12,821 nt of DNA from assembly GCA_015494005.1 (NCBI GenBank), contig WGCB01000764.1, positions 1 through 12,821 of the forward strand, given 5' to 3'. Position numbers and translations under genes: made by a program. Positions 6,323 to 12,821 of this stretch are shown here, piece after piece. The notes beneath the pieces were generated by a model that saw only the letters and a list, made by a program, of their open reading frames with translations, did no database searches and was not told where the DNA came from. Positions within the stretch are counted from its first letter, which is position 1; each line of letters starts with the position of its first letter. This stretch comes from Caldilineaceae bacterium. GTDB lineage: Bacteria; Chloroflexota; Anaerolineae; Caldilineales; Caldilineaceae.

Positions 6323-9300
6323 TCATCTGGCTAGAGCCAGGGCCAGCGCCTGGGCCAGGTGCACCGGCTGCCGCCCAGTGAAGTGGTCGATCTGGTGGCG
6401 GCAGCTCATCCCGCTGGCCACGATGAGCTGGTCCGCGCCGGCGGCTCGCACCGCGGGGAAGAGCCGGTCCTCCCCCACCCGGCGGCTGATCTCGTAGTGC
6501 TCCACCCCGTAGCCGAAGTCCCCGGCCATGCCGCAGCAGCCCGACGGGATCACCTCCACCTGGTAGCCGGCCAGCTCCAGCGCCGCCACGCTGGCCTCGT
6601 TCCCCACCAGCGCCTTCTGGTGACAGTGCCCGTGGAGCAGCACCCGCCCTGGGTCCGGCCGCCAGACCGGCGCGAAACGCCCCGCCTCCGCCTCCCGCAC
6701 CACGAACTCCTCGAAGGTGAACGCCCCAGACGCCAACACCCGGGCCTGTTCCTTGTCCTGGGCCAGATCCGGGTACTCGTCCCGCAGGGTCAGGATGCAG
6801 CTGGGCTCCGCGCCCAGGATGGGCACGCCCCGGGCCGCGTAGGGGGCCAGCAGGGCCACGTTGTGGTCCGCGTAGCGCCGGGCCTTGTCCGCCTGGCCGC
6901 CGGTGATGAGAGGCCGCCCGCAACAGGCCCGCTTCTCCGCCAGGAAGAGCTGGTAGCCGGCCGCCTCCAGCACCTGGACCATGGCCCAGCCGATGGCTGG
7001 ATCGTTGTACTCCAGCCAGGTGTCGTGGAAGAGGATCACCGGTTTCTCTGCCCCATCCAGGGCCGAGAGGGGCTGGATCCCGGACCGGGCCTGGAACCAG
7101 GCGGAGAAGGGCTGGGGCGCGTAGGCTGGCAGGCGGCGACGCGGATGCACACCCATCCGCTTCAGGAGGAGCTTGGCCGGGGGCGTGGCCAGGGCCCAGT
7201 TGACCAGGCCAGGCAGAGGCTTCACCACCCGGGCCGTGGCGTAGAGGAGCCGGTTCAGCTGAGGCAGCAGGCCCATCATGCGGTTAAAGAGGGGCAGGCC
7301 GTTGCGCCGGTAGTAGTGGACCAGGTACTCGGCCTTGATCCGGGCCATGTCCACCGCGGAGGGGCACTCGCTGTGACAGGCCTTGCAGCCCAGGCAGAGG
7401 TCCAGCACCCCGTACATCTCCGGGGCGAAGAGCTCCTCCTGGGGGATGCGGCCGGCCAGGGCGTTGCGCAGGGCGTTGGCCCGCCCCCGGGTGCTGTCCC
7501 GCTCCTCCCGGGTGGCCATGAAGCTGGGGCACATGGTCCCCACCTCCAGCTTGCGGCAGACCCCCGCGCCGTTGCACATCTCGATGGCCGGCGCGTAGCC
7601 CCCATCCCGGCTCCAGTCGAAAACAGTGACCAGCTCCAGGGTGCGGTAGTCCGGGCCATAGCGCAAGTGCTCGGTCAGGGGCGGGGCGTCCACCACCTTG
7701 CCTGGGTTGAGCCGGTTGTCCGGGTCGAAGAGCTGCTTCACCTCCCGCAGGGCCTGGTAGAGGACCGGGCCGAAGATCTGGGGGTTGAGGGAGCTGCGGG
7801 CCAGGCCGTCCCCGTGCTCGCCGCTCATGGCCCCGCCGTACTTCACGGCCAGGCCGGCGGCGAAGTGGGCCGCCTGCTCCAGGAGGCGCACGCCCTGGGC
7901 GCTCTTCAGGTCGAGCAGGGGACGCACGTGCAGGCAGCCGGCGGAAGCGTGGGCGTAGACCGCCACCCCCAGGATGCCTTCCTGGGCCTGGCAGTAGTCC
8001 AGGATCTCGCCCAGGTAATCGGCCAGGCGCTCCGGCGGCACGCTCACATCCTCGATGCCGGGCACAGGCTTGTAGTCTCCCCGGCGGCTCATGAGCAGGT
8101 TCAGCCCGGCCTTGCGCACCTCCCACACCTCCGCCTGCCGGGCCGGGTCCAGGATGCGCTTCACCGGCCCCCGCCAGCCCCGGCGACGCAGGTGGGCCTC
8201 CAATTTCTCCAGCTTGGCCAGCAGCTCCCCCTCCGACTCCCCGTAGAACTCGGTGGCCAGCACCGCGGCCGGATCCCCCTCCACGAAGTGCATGCGCTTG
8301 GCCCACTCCGGCTGGGCCCGGGCCAGGTCCATGAGATGCTTGTCCATGAGCTCCGAGGCGCTGGGCTCGGTCTCCAGGATGTCGCAGATGGCGGTGCAGG
8401 CGTCCAGCAGGCGGTCGAAGTGGACGATGGCCAGGGCCTTGTGGGCCGGTCGAGGGACCAGCCCCAGGGTGGCCTGGGTGACCACGGCCAGGGTGCCCTC
8501 GCTGCCGGTGACCAGCTGGGCCAGGTTGAAGTGCTGGATCCGGGTGGGATCGGCCAGGGCCGGGCGGAAGCGGGTGCCGCCGGAGAGCTTGGCCCGCTCT
8601 TCCGGGGGCAGGAGGGCCGCGGCCAGGCGATCCAGGTTGTAGCCCGAGGCCCGGCGCCAGTGCTTGGGCCAGCGAGCCAGGATCTCGTCCATGACGCCCT
8701 GGACGATCCCGGGCAGCTCCCGGTAGATGCGCCCTTCCAGGCCATCCCGCCGTCCGCGCACGGCCAAGGCCTGGGGGTTCACCGGGCCGAAGTGGGCCCG
8801 AGAGCCGTCGGCCAGCACCACATCCACCGCCTGGACGTTGTCGGCCATCATGCCGTAGAGGATGCTGTGGCTGCCCGTGGCGTTGTTGCCCAGGCTGCCC
8901 CCCACGGTGGCCCGGTTGCCGCTGGCCGGATCCGGCCCCAGCATCAGGCCATGGCGAGCCACGGCCCGGTTCAGGGCGTCGATGGTCAGGCCGGGCTGGG
9001 CGGTCACCGTGGCTGCCTCCGGGTCCACCTCCAGGAGCCGGTCCAGGTGGCGGGAAAAGTCCAGGACCAGGGCGGGTCCCACGGCCTGGCCGGCCAGGGA
9101 GCTGCCGCCGCCCCGGGGCAGCAGGGGCGCGCCGTGCCGGGCTGCGATGCTAACCGTAGCCTGGACGTCCTCCTCGTTCTGGGGGATGACCACACCCAGG
9201 GACTGGACCTGGTAGTTGCTGGCATCGGTGCTGTAGAGCATGCGGCTGTAGCCGTCAAAGCGCACCGAGCCCCGGATGACCCGTTCCAGCTCATGGGCCA

Positions 9301-9376
9301 GCTCCTGGAGCTCGGCAGGGATGTCCCGCATCTCCTCTGGGCGCAGGGCGGAGCGTGACGATGGCAGGGCAGACAT
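6323..9376 (-). CDS. FAD-linked oxidase fused to Fe-S (CCG) subunit, YdiJ/GlcD-GlpC type; probable D-2-hydroxyacid dehydrogenase
   Basis: This protein of 1017 residues is close to E. coli YdiJ in length and layout. Residues about 55-305 are a PCMH-type FAD domain (PRGGGSSLAGQAVG at 88-101; GNRATVGGSLGNNATG at 153-168). Residues about 310-560 are the GlcD-type C-terminal oxidase domain (YAHASAGCLHVRP; SGEHGDGLAR with His521). The iron-sulfur part has Cys601, 607 and 616, then C-x2-C-x2-C-x3-CP (Cys661, 664, 667, 671). Two CCG domains follow, with CCGRP (818-822), Cys860, HGHCHQ (Cys918), SGCCGMAGDFGY (Cys947-948) and Cys992. Such fusions oxidise D-lactate or D-2-hydroxyglutarate and pass electrons to the membrane chain; the substrate here is not decidable. 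The start ATG 9376-9374 has GGAGGG 8 nt upstream. The open frame continues to 9880, but that part is antisense to the glutaredoxin gene and is not used. Confidence 0.93.
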   Translation of the reverse strand: MSALPSSRSALRPEEMRDIPAELQELAHELERVIRGSVRFDGYSRMLYSTDASNYQVQSLGVVIPQNEEDVQATVSIAARHGAPLLPRGGGSSLAGQAVGPALVLDFSRHLDRLLEVDPEAATVTAQPGLTIDALNRAVARHGLMLGPDPASGNRATVGGSLGNNATGSHSILYGMMADNVQAVDVVLADGSRAHFGPVNPQALAVRGRRDGLEGRIYRELPGIVQGVMDEILARWPKHWRRASGYNLDRLAAALLPPEERAKLSGGTRFRPALADPTRIQHFNLAQLVTGSEGTLAVVTQATLGLVPRPAHKALAIVHFDRLLDACTAICDILETEPSASELMDKHLMDLARAQPEWAKRMHFVEGDPAAVLATEFYGESEGELLAKLEKLEAHLRRRGWRGPVKRILDPARQAEVWEVRKAGLNLLMSRRGDYKPVPGIEDVSVPPERLADYLGEILDYCQAQEGILGVAVYAHASAGCLHVRPLLDLKSAQGVRLLEQAAHFAAGLAVKYGGAMSGEHGDGLARSSLNPQIFGPVLYQALREVKQLFDPDNRLNPGKVVDAPPLTEHLRYGPDYRTLELVTVFDWSRDGGYAPAIEMCNGAGVCRKLEVGTMCPSFMATREERDSTRGRANALRNALAGRIPQEELFAPEMYGVLDLCLGCKACHSECPSAVDMARIKAEYLVHYYRRNGLPLFNRMMGLLPQLNRLLYATARVVKPLPGLVNWALATPPAKLLLKRMGVHPRRRLPAYAPQPFSAWFQARSGIQPLSALDGAEKPVILFHDTWLEYNDPAIGWAMVQVLEAAGYQLFLAEKRACCGRPLITGGQADKARRYADHNVALLAPYAARGVPILGAEPSCILTLRDEYPDLAQDKEQARVLASGAFTFEEFVVREAEAGRFAPVWRPDPGRVLLHGHCHQKALVGNEASVAALELAGYQVEVIPSGCCGMAGDFGYGVEHYEISRRVGEDRLFPAVRAAGADQLIVASGMSCRHQIDHFTGRQPVHLAQALALALAR

Positions 9377-9477
9377 GGCAGCGACCCTCCTGGGGCAGTG
9401 GATGGCAAGGATCGATGATGACAGGGTCGGGGGATGGCAGGAAAGGGTGATGACATCCGGAAAAGCGGCCTGGAGGA

Positions 9478-9500
9478 TGGGAGATTGGGGCCATCTCCCA
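9478..9500. promoter_or_regulatory. Inverted repeat TGGGAGAT-N7-ATCTCCCA, candidate operator
   Basis: A perfect 8-bp inverted repeat (9478-9485 and 9493-9500) with a 7-nt centre lies between the divergent oxidoreductase and glutaredoxin genes. It overlaps the predicted transcription start of the oxidoreductase. It has no T-run and no upstream gene to terminate, so a dimeric repressor or activator site is more likely than a terminator. Confidence 0.45.
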
Positions 9501-9502
9501 CG

Positions 9503-9530
9503 GTAATATTTCCCACAGTCTCCAGGGCAA
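9503..9530 (-). promoter_or_regulatory. Candidate promoter of the FAD/Fe-S oxidoreductase
   Basis: On the minus strand, TTGCCC (9525-9530, -35, four of six), a 16-nt spacer and TATTAC (9503-9508, -10, four of six). The start near 9496 would fall inside the inverted repeat at 9478-9500, giving a leader of about 120 nt. Moderate matches only. Confidence 0.35.
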
Positions 9531-9534
9531 GTTG

Positions 9535-9543
9535 TGGTATACT
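9535..9543 (+). promoter_or_regulatory. Extended -10 promoter of the glutaredoxin gene
   Basis: TGGTATACT contains TATACT (9538-9543, five of six) and the extended TGn. The -35 region (about 9515-9520) is poor, as is common with extended -10 promoters. Transcription would begin near 9550. Confidence 0.5.
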
Positions 9544-9610
9544 TTTCGGGACCTTTCCATGAGAAATGAGCCTGCACAAACATATCACAGAAACAGGAGC
9601 AGTGGCAATC

Positions 9611-9892
9611 ATGACGAGTGGCATGAACAGAGAACAGGGCGCAGGGACTGACACCATCACCATGTACACCACTAAGTGGTGCCCGGACTGTTGGCGGGCC
9701 AAGCGGGTGCTCAAGTCCATGAAGGTGCCGTTCCAGGAGATCGACATCTCCCACCACCCGGACGCGGCCGGCATCGTGGAGCGGCTCAACAACGGCCATC
9801 GCTCCGTGCCCACCATCCTCTTCCCGGATGGCAGCGTCCTCAGCGAGCCGGGGAACCGGGAGCTGCTGGAGAAACTGCAAACCCTGATGTAG
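9611..9892 (+). CDS. Glutaredoxin/mycoredoxin-like protein with CPDC active site
   Basis: This small thioredoxin-fold protein has 93 residues. It has the beta strand ITMYTT, the redox motif WCPDC (Cys24, Cys27), the cis-proline loop SVPT (Pro67) and FPDGSVLSEP (71-80). The TVPT/FPDGS pattern is closest to actinobacterial mycoredoxin-1 and its relatives, which reduce mixed disulfides with low-molecular-weight thiols, rather than classical glutathione glutaredoxins. The thiol partner in this organism is unknown. ATG 9611 is chosen because AGGAG (9595-9599) lies 11 nt upstream and the domain begins soon after. ATG 9566 would add 15 residues, lacks a ribosome-binding site and sits too near the predicted transcript start; ATG 9623 is also possible. 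It is monocistronic, followed by a strong terminator. Confidence 0.9.
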   Translation: MTSGMNREQGAGTDTITMYTTKWCPDCWRAKRVLKSMKVPFQEIDISHHPDAAGIVERLNNGHRSVPTILFPDGSVLSEPGNRELLEKLQTLM

Positions 9893-9932
9893 GGCTCTGG
9901 CTCGGCCGGATCCAAGCCAGGCAGTCGACGAA

Positions 9933-9969
9933 CAAAAGGGGCGCCGTCGCGATGACAGCGCCCCTTTTG
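9933..9969. terminator. Bidirectional intrinsic terminator
   Basis: A perfect 12-bp stem, CAAAAGGGGCGC (9933-9944) with GCGCCCCTTTTG (9958-9969), and a 13-nt loop. The arms supply a GC stem with T-runs on both strands. It lies 41 nt after the glutaredoxin stop and 66 nt after the convergent methyltransferase stop, so it can end both transcripts. Confidence 0.88.
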
Positions 9970-10034
9970 CATGCCCGGGGATGGGCTCAGGAGGACCCCA
10001 GGCGGGCTAGCAGCTCACCAAAGAATCGATGTGC

Positions 10035-10904
10035 CTATGGCTTGAAGGCGATGACGCCGAAGTCTCGAGGGACGGGGCGGACGCGGACGAAGCCGGCCTC
10101 TTGCAGGCGACGCATCACGCCCCGGGTGACGTTCTTGCCGCTCTTGCTTGCCGGGTTGCCGATGTAGTGGTAGAGCTTGCCCCGGTGACGCAGCACCCGC
10201 CACAGCTCCCGGTAAAAAGCTGTGGAATAGAGCTGGCCGGCCAGGCTGAACATGGGTGGGTCGTGGATCGCCTGGGTGAAATGCTCCGCCGGCAGCTCTG
10301 GGACCACGTCCGCGCTGTCGCCGATGCGCTGGTGGATGTGGGGATTGCGGAAGAGCTTCAGGGACCAGGGGTTGAGGGCCGCCACCTCCAGGACCACCGG
10401 ATCCAGCTCGATGGTGATCACCTCGTCCGTCTGCCGGGCCGCCTCGATGGCCGTGTAGCCCAGGCCCGTGGATGTGTCCAGCACCGGGCCGGTGAAAGGC
10501 CCCGCAGCCCGGATCTTGGTCCGGGTGTCCTTGCCCGGGTCCGTCCCCTTGATGCGGTGCATGGGGATGCCGGAGATGAGCAGGGTGGGCGGCCCCGGCG
10601 TGGGGTAGAGGGTGTAGACCCGGTTGAAGGCCGGGGAGAAGCGCTGGATCTTCTCCAGCTCCCCTTCCTGGACCAGGAAGCAGGCGTTCTCCTCCCCAGC
10701 GATCCGCTCCAGGAGCTCCCAGGCCAGGAGCTCCCCGTCCGGCAGGCGCACGCCCTGGGGCTCCAGGTCCACCTCCACGAAGGAGCGGCCCAGGTCCAGG
10801 GAGAAGCGAGCCCTGGGCTCCCCAGTGCGCCGGGCGGCCAGGAGGGGCTTCACCTGGAAGTGGGAGAGGACAGGCGGGAAGGGATCCGGCGGCGTAGGCA
10901 GCAT
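10035..10904 (-). CDS. SAM-dependent methyltransferase of the COG2521 (mostly archaeal) type
   Basis: This 289-residue protein is a class I (Rossmann) methyltransferase. SAM-binding motif I is [16 protein letters not shown] (141-156), the acidic ribose-contact strand is VITIELDP (162-169) and the catalytic-loop-like motif is [11 protein letters not shown] (213-223). The last of these resembles the (N/D)PP motif of enzymes that methylate exocyclic amines. The strings [35 protein letters not shown] and YIGNP together recall the predicted archaeal methyltransferase family COG2521, whose substrate I do not know. Residues 1-110 form a separate N-terminal region without recognised motifs. ATG 10904 lies 32 nt after the stop of the upstream oxidoreductase, so the two are probably co-transcribed. 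Its Shine-Dalgarno is weak, and readthrough translation or reinitiation may feed it. The COG assignment is from memory of motifs. Confidence 0.85.
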   Translation of the reverse strand: MLPTPPDPFPPVLSHFQVKPLLAARRTGEPRARFSLDLGRSFVEVDLEPQGVRLPDGELLAWELLERIAGEENACFLVQEGELEKIQRFSPAFNRVYTLYPTPGPPTLLISGIPMHRIKGTDPGKDTRTKIRAAGPFTGPVLDTSTGLGYTAIEAARQTDEVITIELDPVVLEVAALNPWSLKLFRNPHIHQRIGDSADVVPELPAEHFTQAIHDPPMFSLAGQLYSTAFYRELWRVLRHRGKLYHYIGNPASKSGKNVTRGVMRRLQEAGFVRVRPVPRDFGVIAFKP

Positions 10905-10936
10905 GTTCGCACCAAATTTCTCAGGTCAAGGACGGC

Positions 10937-11434
10937 TCATTCCTCCACAGGGGTGAGGACCAGCACGGGGATGCGCCGGGGATGGGCCCTCTCCTGGTAG
11001 CGCTGGTAGCCAGGATAGGCCTGGAGGGCCAGGCGCCAGTAGCGCTCTCGCTCTGGGCCCTCCGCCTCCTGGGCCCGATAGGTGCGGGTGTGCCCGTTCC
11101 AGGTGACCTGGCACTCGGGATGGGCCTTCAGGTTGTGGTACCAGGCCGGGTGGCGGGGACGGCCGTAGCTGGAGGCAATAAGGATGAGCTTCTCCCCGTC
11201 CGGCACGGCGACGAGGGGCAGGGTGCGGGGCTGTCCGCTCTTGGCTCCCCGGGTGGTGAGGCTGATGATGGGCAGGCCGGTCAGCCAACCGGTGAGGGAG
11301 GCCCGGCCCTGAGTCAGCTGCAGGATGGGCCGATCCAGGCGGTGCATGATCCGAGACAGGATCTGGCTGCCCAGGGCGGAAGAGGCGATCTGCTTGTTCA
11401 CACGGTGGTACCAATCCAACGGCCGAAGGTTCAT
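10937..11434 (-). CDS. Nitroreductase-family deazaflavin (F420)-dependent oxidoreductase, Ddn-like
   Basis: This protein of 165 residues is the usual length for the family. The split-barrel signature is clear: ISLTTRGAKSGQPRTLPL (57-74), LIASSYGRPRHPAWYHNL (85-102) and KAHPECQV (103-110). These correspond to the TxGRKSG, RTxPL and G-x-x-HPxWYxNLxAxPxxxV motifs of mycobacterial Ddn and related F420H2-dependent quinone reductases. A basic N-terminal helix (10-40) may bind membrane, as in Ddn. It implies that the organism makes coenzyme F420, although some family members bind other flavins. The start ATG 11434 has GGAGG (11440-11444) 5 nt upstream; the open frame extends to 11635 but past the promoter. 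It is the first gene of a probable two-gene operon with the methyltransferase. Confidence 0.92.
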   Translation of the reverse strand: MNLRPLDWYHRVNKQIASSALGSQILSRIMHRLDRPILQLTQGRASLTGWLTGLPIISLTTRGAKSGQPRTLPLVAVPDGEKLILIASSYGRPRHPAWYHNLKAHPECQVTWNGHTRTYRAQEAEGPERERYWRLALQAYPGYQRYQERAHPRRIPVLVLTPVEE

Positions 11435-11450
11435 TGCTGCCTCCTGCACC

Positions 11451-11460
11451 TGAACGTTCA
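11451..11460. promoter_or_regulatory. Perfect palindrome TGAACGTTCA in the oxidoreductase leader
   Basis: A 10-bp perfect palindrome lies 16 nt upstream of the Ddn-like start and downstream of its predicted promoter. A second element, the hairpin CCCCG-N4-CGGGG (11473-11486), lies between it and the start site. Either could be an operator or an mRNA structure; no regulator is encoded nearby. Confidence 0.3.
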
Positions 11461-11500
11461 CGAGCGGCTTCTCCCCGCCTCCGGGGATGCGTGTGAGCCC

Positions 11501-11529
11501 ACTGTAACAGAGATCGCCTGGATCCTCAA
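11501..11529 (-). promoter_or_regulatory. Promoter of the Ddn-like/methyltransferase operon
   Basis: On the minus strand, TTGAGG (11524-11529), a 17-nt spacer and TACAGT (11501-11506), with TG one base before the -10. Four of six matches at each box, optimal spacing and an extended -10. Transcription would start near 11494. Confidence 0.5.
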
Positions 11530-11578
11530 ACGGCCCTGGACCATTCCAGCCCGTCAACCAGACCCCGGCCACTTTGCG

Positions 11579-11601
11579 GATCCACGCCTTCCCAGTACAA
11601 T
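11579..11601 (+). promoter_or_regulatory. Candidate promoter of the glutamate formimidoyltransferase gene
   Basis: TACAAT (11596-11601) is a five-of-six -10. The -35 is weak (a TTTGCG-like sequence 16-17 nt upstream). Transcription would begin near 11608, leaving a leader of about 80 nt that carries the direct repeat at 11646-11676. Confidence 0.4.
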
Positions 11602-11645
11602 GGAATCGCCCCCGCCAGGATGGCCATCCGTTCATTCAACCCACC

Positions 11646-11676
11646 CGTCACGCCAGAAAACTCGTCACGCCAAAAA
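11646..11676 (+). repeat. Tandem direct repeat CGTCACGCCA in the formimidoyltransferase leader
   Basis: CGTCACGCCA occurs at 11646-11655 and again at 11663-11672, a period of 17 nt. Each copy is followed by an A-rich tail (GAAAA and AAAAA). The second tail runs into the Shine-Dalgarno AAGGAG. Confidence 0.6.
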
Positions 11677-11686
11677 GGAGCCGATC

Positions 11687-12634
11687 ATGAGCCGGGAAGT
11701 GCTTGTGGAGTCTGTGCCCAACTTCTCCGAGGGACGCCGCATGGAGGTGGTGGACGCCATCGAGGCGGCCCTGCGGGTGCCGGGCGTCCTGATCCTGGAC
11801 CGGAGCAGCGACCCGGACCACAACCGCAGCGTCATCACCGTGGTGGGCCCGCCGGACGCGGTGCTGGAGGGACTCTTCCAGGCCACCAAGGTGGCCAGCC
11901 AGCTCATCAACCTCTTCGAGCACCAGGGAGAGCATCCCCGCCTGGGCGCCACGGACGTGATCCCCATCGTGCCCATCCAGAACATCACCCTGGAGGAGTG
12001 CGTGGAGCTGGCCCGCCGCCTGGGTCAGCGCATCGGCGAGGAGCTGGAGCTGCCCGTCTACCTCTACGAGGCCGCGGCCACCCGGCCAGAGCGGCGCAAC
12101 CTGGCCAAGGTGCGCAAGGGCCAGTTCGAGGCCCTGGTGAAAGAGATCGGCACCCCGGAGCGGGAGCCGGACTTCGGTCCTGCCCGGGTGGGGCCGGCCG
12201 GTGCGGTGATCGTGGGGGCCCGCCCCTTCCTCATCGCCTACAACGTCTACCTGAAGACCGACGACGTGAGCATCGCCAAGCAGATCGCCAAGACCATCCG
12301 GGAGAGCAGCGGCGGCCTGCCCGCGGTGAAGGCCCTGGGGCTGCTGGTGGAGGGCCAGGCCCAGGTGAGCATGAACCTGACCGACTTCCAGCGCACGCCT
12401 GTCCACGTGGTGGTGGAGGCCATCAAGGAGGAGGCCCGCAAGCTGGGCACGGAGATGGACCGCAGCGAGCTCATCGGCCTCATCCCCCAGGACGCCCTCT
12501 TCCAGGCCGCGGCCTACTACCTGAAACTGCCGGACTTCGACCGGCGCCAGGTGGTGGAGGTGGCCATCCAGAAAGCCAAGGCCCGGGCAGAGGAAGCCGG
12601 GGAGGAGCCCTCGGCGGGAGGGCAGCCCGGCTGA
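11687..12634 (+). CDS. ftcD: Glutamate formimidoyltransferase (formiminotransferase domain only)
   Basis: This 315-residue enzyme transfers the formimino group of N-formimino-L-glutamate to tetrahydrofolate, a late step of histidine breakdown. The family opening VESVPNFSEGRR (7-18), LDRSSDPDHNRSVIT (37-51), the active-site loop GEHPRLGATDVIPIVP (81-96) with presumed catalytic His83, and PVYLYEAAA (123-131) are all present. RVGPAGAVIVGARPFLIAYN (167-186) and QVSMNLTDF (226-234) define the folate-binding half. The protein ends after this domain plus a short acidic tail, so the cyclodeaminase half of animal FTCD is absent, as in many bacteria. ATG 11687 has AAGGAG 6 nt upstream. No other histidine-utilisation gene lies within the window. 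The symbol follows common bacterial usage. Confidence 0.94.
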   Translation: MSREVLVESVPNFSEGRRMEVVDAIEAALRVPGVLILDRSSDPDHNRSVITVVGPPDAVLEGLFQATKVASQLINLFEHQGEHPRLGATDVIPIVPIQNITLEECVELARRLGQRIGEELELPVYLYEAAATRPERRNLAKVRKGQFEALVKEIGTPEREPDFGPARVGPAGAVIVGARPFLIAYNVYLKTDDVSIAKQIAKTIRESSGGLPAVKALGLLVEGQAQVSMNLTDFQRTPVHVVVEAIKEEARKLGTEMDRSELIGLIPQDALFQAAAYYLKLPDFDRRQVVEVAIQKAKARAEEAGEEPSAGGQPG

Positions 12635-12653
12635 CCTGAGATCCGGCCCGACT

Positions 12654-12682
12654 TTGACCGGACCCTGGTCACATGCTACAAT
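12654..12682 (+). promoter_or_regulatory. Strong sigma70-type promoter at the right end, flanked by an inverted repeat
   Basis: TTGACC (12654-12659, five of six), a 17-nt spacer and TACAAT (12677-12682, five of six), with an extended TGC. It is the best promoter in the window. ACCCTGG (12662-12668) and CCAGGGT (12684-12690) form a perfect 7-bp inverted repeat around the -10, a possible operator. The start would be near 12689. Confidence 0.65.
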
Positions 12683-12688
12683 CCCAGG

Positions 12689-12787
12689 GTGCACAGACCC
12701 AGCGAGGACGCCGCTGTCCCGCGTCCGCTCGGTGGCGGAGCTGCCCAGCTCGGCTCCTGGCAGCCTATCCCAGCGCGAGGAAGAAGA
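12689..12787 (+). other. Structured 5' leader, possible cis-regulatory RNA
   Basis: The first hairpin pairs CGAGGACGC (12703-12711) with GCGTC and CTCG (12721-12725, 12728-12731) around a 2-nt bulge. Downstream, two stems compete: GAGCT/AGCTC (12738-12742 with 12747-12751) and GCTGCC/GGCAGC (12740-12745 with 12759-12764). I cannot match it to a known riboswitch or ncRNA class. Confidence 0.35.
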
Positions 12788-12821
12788 ATGCAGAAGGCGC
12801 AGTGCGTCTCTTGGCAGGGGC
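12788..12821 (+). CDS. Start of an unidentified gene, cut by the window
   Basis: ATG 12788 follows a purine-rich GCGAGGAAGAAGA and opens MQKAQCVSWQG before the edge. The strong promoter upstream supports a gene here, but eleven codons are too few to identify it. The transcript could instead be a non-coding RNA. Confidence 0.35.
   Translation, partial: MQKAQCVSWQG

Noticed and set aside
4812..6497. A 561-codon plus-strand open frame overlapping the RNase D gene in another frame
   Set aside because: The translation is Gly/Pro/Ala-rich with no motif, and the RNase D frame carries the complete DEDDy and HRDC signatures.
6359..9358. A 999-codon open frame on the plus strand opposite the FAD/Fe-S oxidoreductase
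   Set aside because: It is the mirror of a strongly coding minus strand in GC-rich DNA. Its translation is repetitive in Q, G, H and V, has no domain motifs and lacks a Shine-Dalgarno, while the opposite strand has a full conserved enzyme.
9566..9610. Longer start for the glutaredoxin
   Set aside because: There is no ribosome-binding site before ATG 9566, and it lies only about 15 nt from the predicted transcript start; AGGAG precedes ATG 9611 instead.

Overview
The window is GC-rich (about two thirds G+C by eye) bacterial chromosomal DNA with densely packed genes, good Shine-Dalgarno sites and sigma70-type promoters (TATAAT, TACAAT, TTGACA). The gene set suggests a Chloroflexota bacterium, perhaps of the Caldilineae. 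It combines an F420/deazaflavin-family oxidoreductase, a methyltransferase otherwise best known from Archaea, a mycoredoxin-like CPDC glutaredoxin, an RNase D with two HRDC domains and secreted trypsin-like proteases. The lineage is an inference from gene content. I see no tRNA, rRNA, CRISPR array or insertion sequence.

Left part (1-4700, all minus strand). A promoter at about 4677-4685 drives a PrsW-like multipass membrane protein, a single-pass surface-anchored protein and a secreted S1C (HtrA/DegP-like) serine protease. These three are joined by two ATGA stop/start overlaps. After a 138-nt gap comes a secreted PQQ-type sugar dehydrogenase that runs off the left edge. The PrsW homologue appears to have lost every catalytic motif of its family. 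The serine protease has lost one base downstream of its protease domain, so its C-terminal half is out of frame in this assembly.

Middle (4541-9380). A 479-bp divergent control region separates that operon from a plus-strand RNase D-type exonuclease. Convergent to it is a 1017-residue FAD plus Fe-S fusion oxidoreductase of the YdiJ/GlcD-GlpC type, which probably oxidises a D-2-hydroxyacid.

Right part (9380-12821). A compact divergent promoter region holding a strong inverted repeat separates the oxidoreductase from a mycoredoxin-like glutaredoxin. The glutaredoxin gene ends at a perfect 12-bp stem terminator shared with a convergent minus-strand pair: a COG2521-type SAM methyltransferase, and upstream of it a Ddn-type F420-dependent oxidoreductase. 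Divergent from that pair is a stand-alone glutamate formimidoyltransferase on the plus strand. The window closes with a strong promoter, a structured leader of about 100 nt and the first codons of an unidentified gene.

The most novel-looking element is the translationally coupled trio of apparent PrsW pseudoprotease, single-pass sensor-like protein and secreted S1C protease with unusual C-terminal domains. It is a plausible but untested membrane-proteolysis or surface-sensing module.
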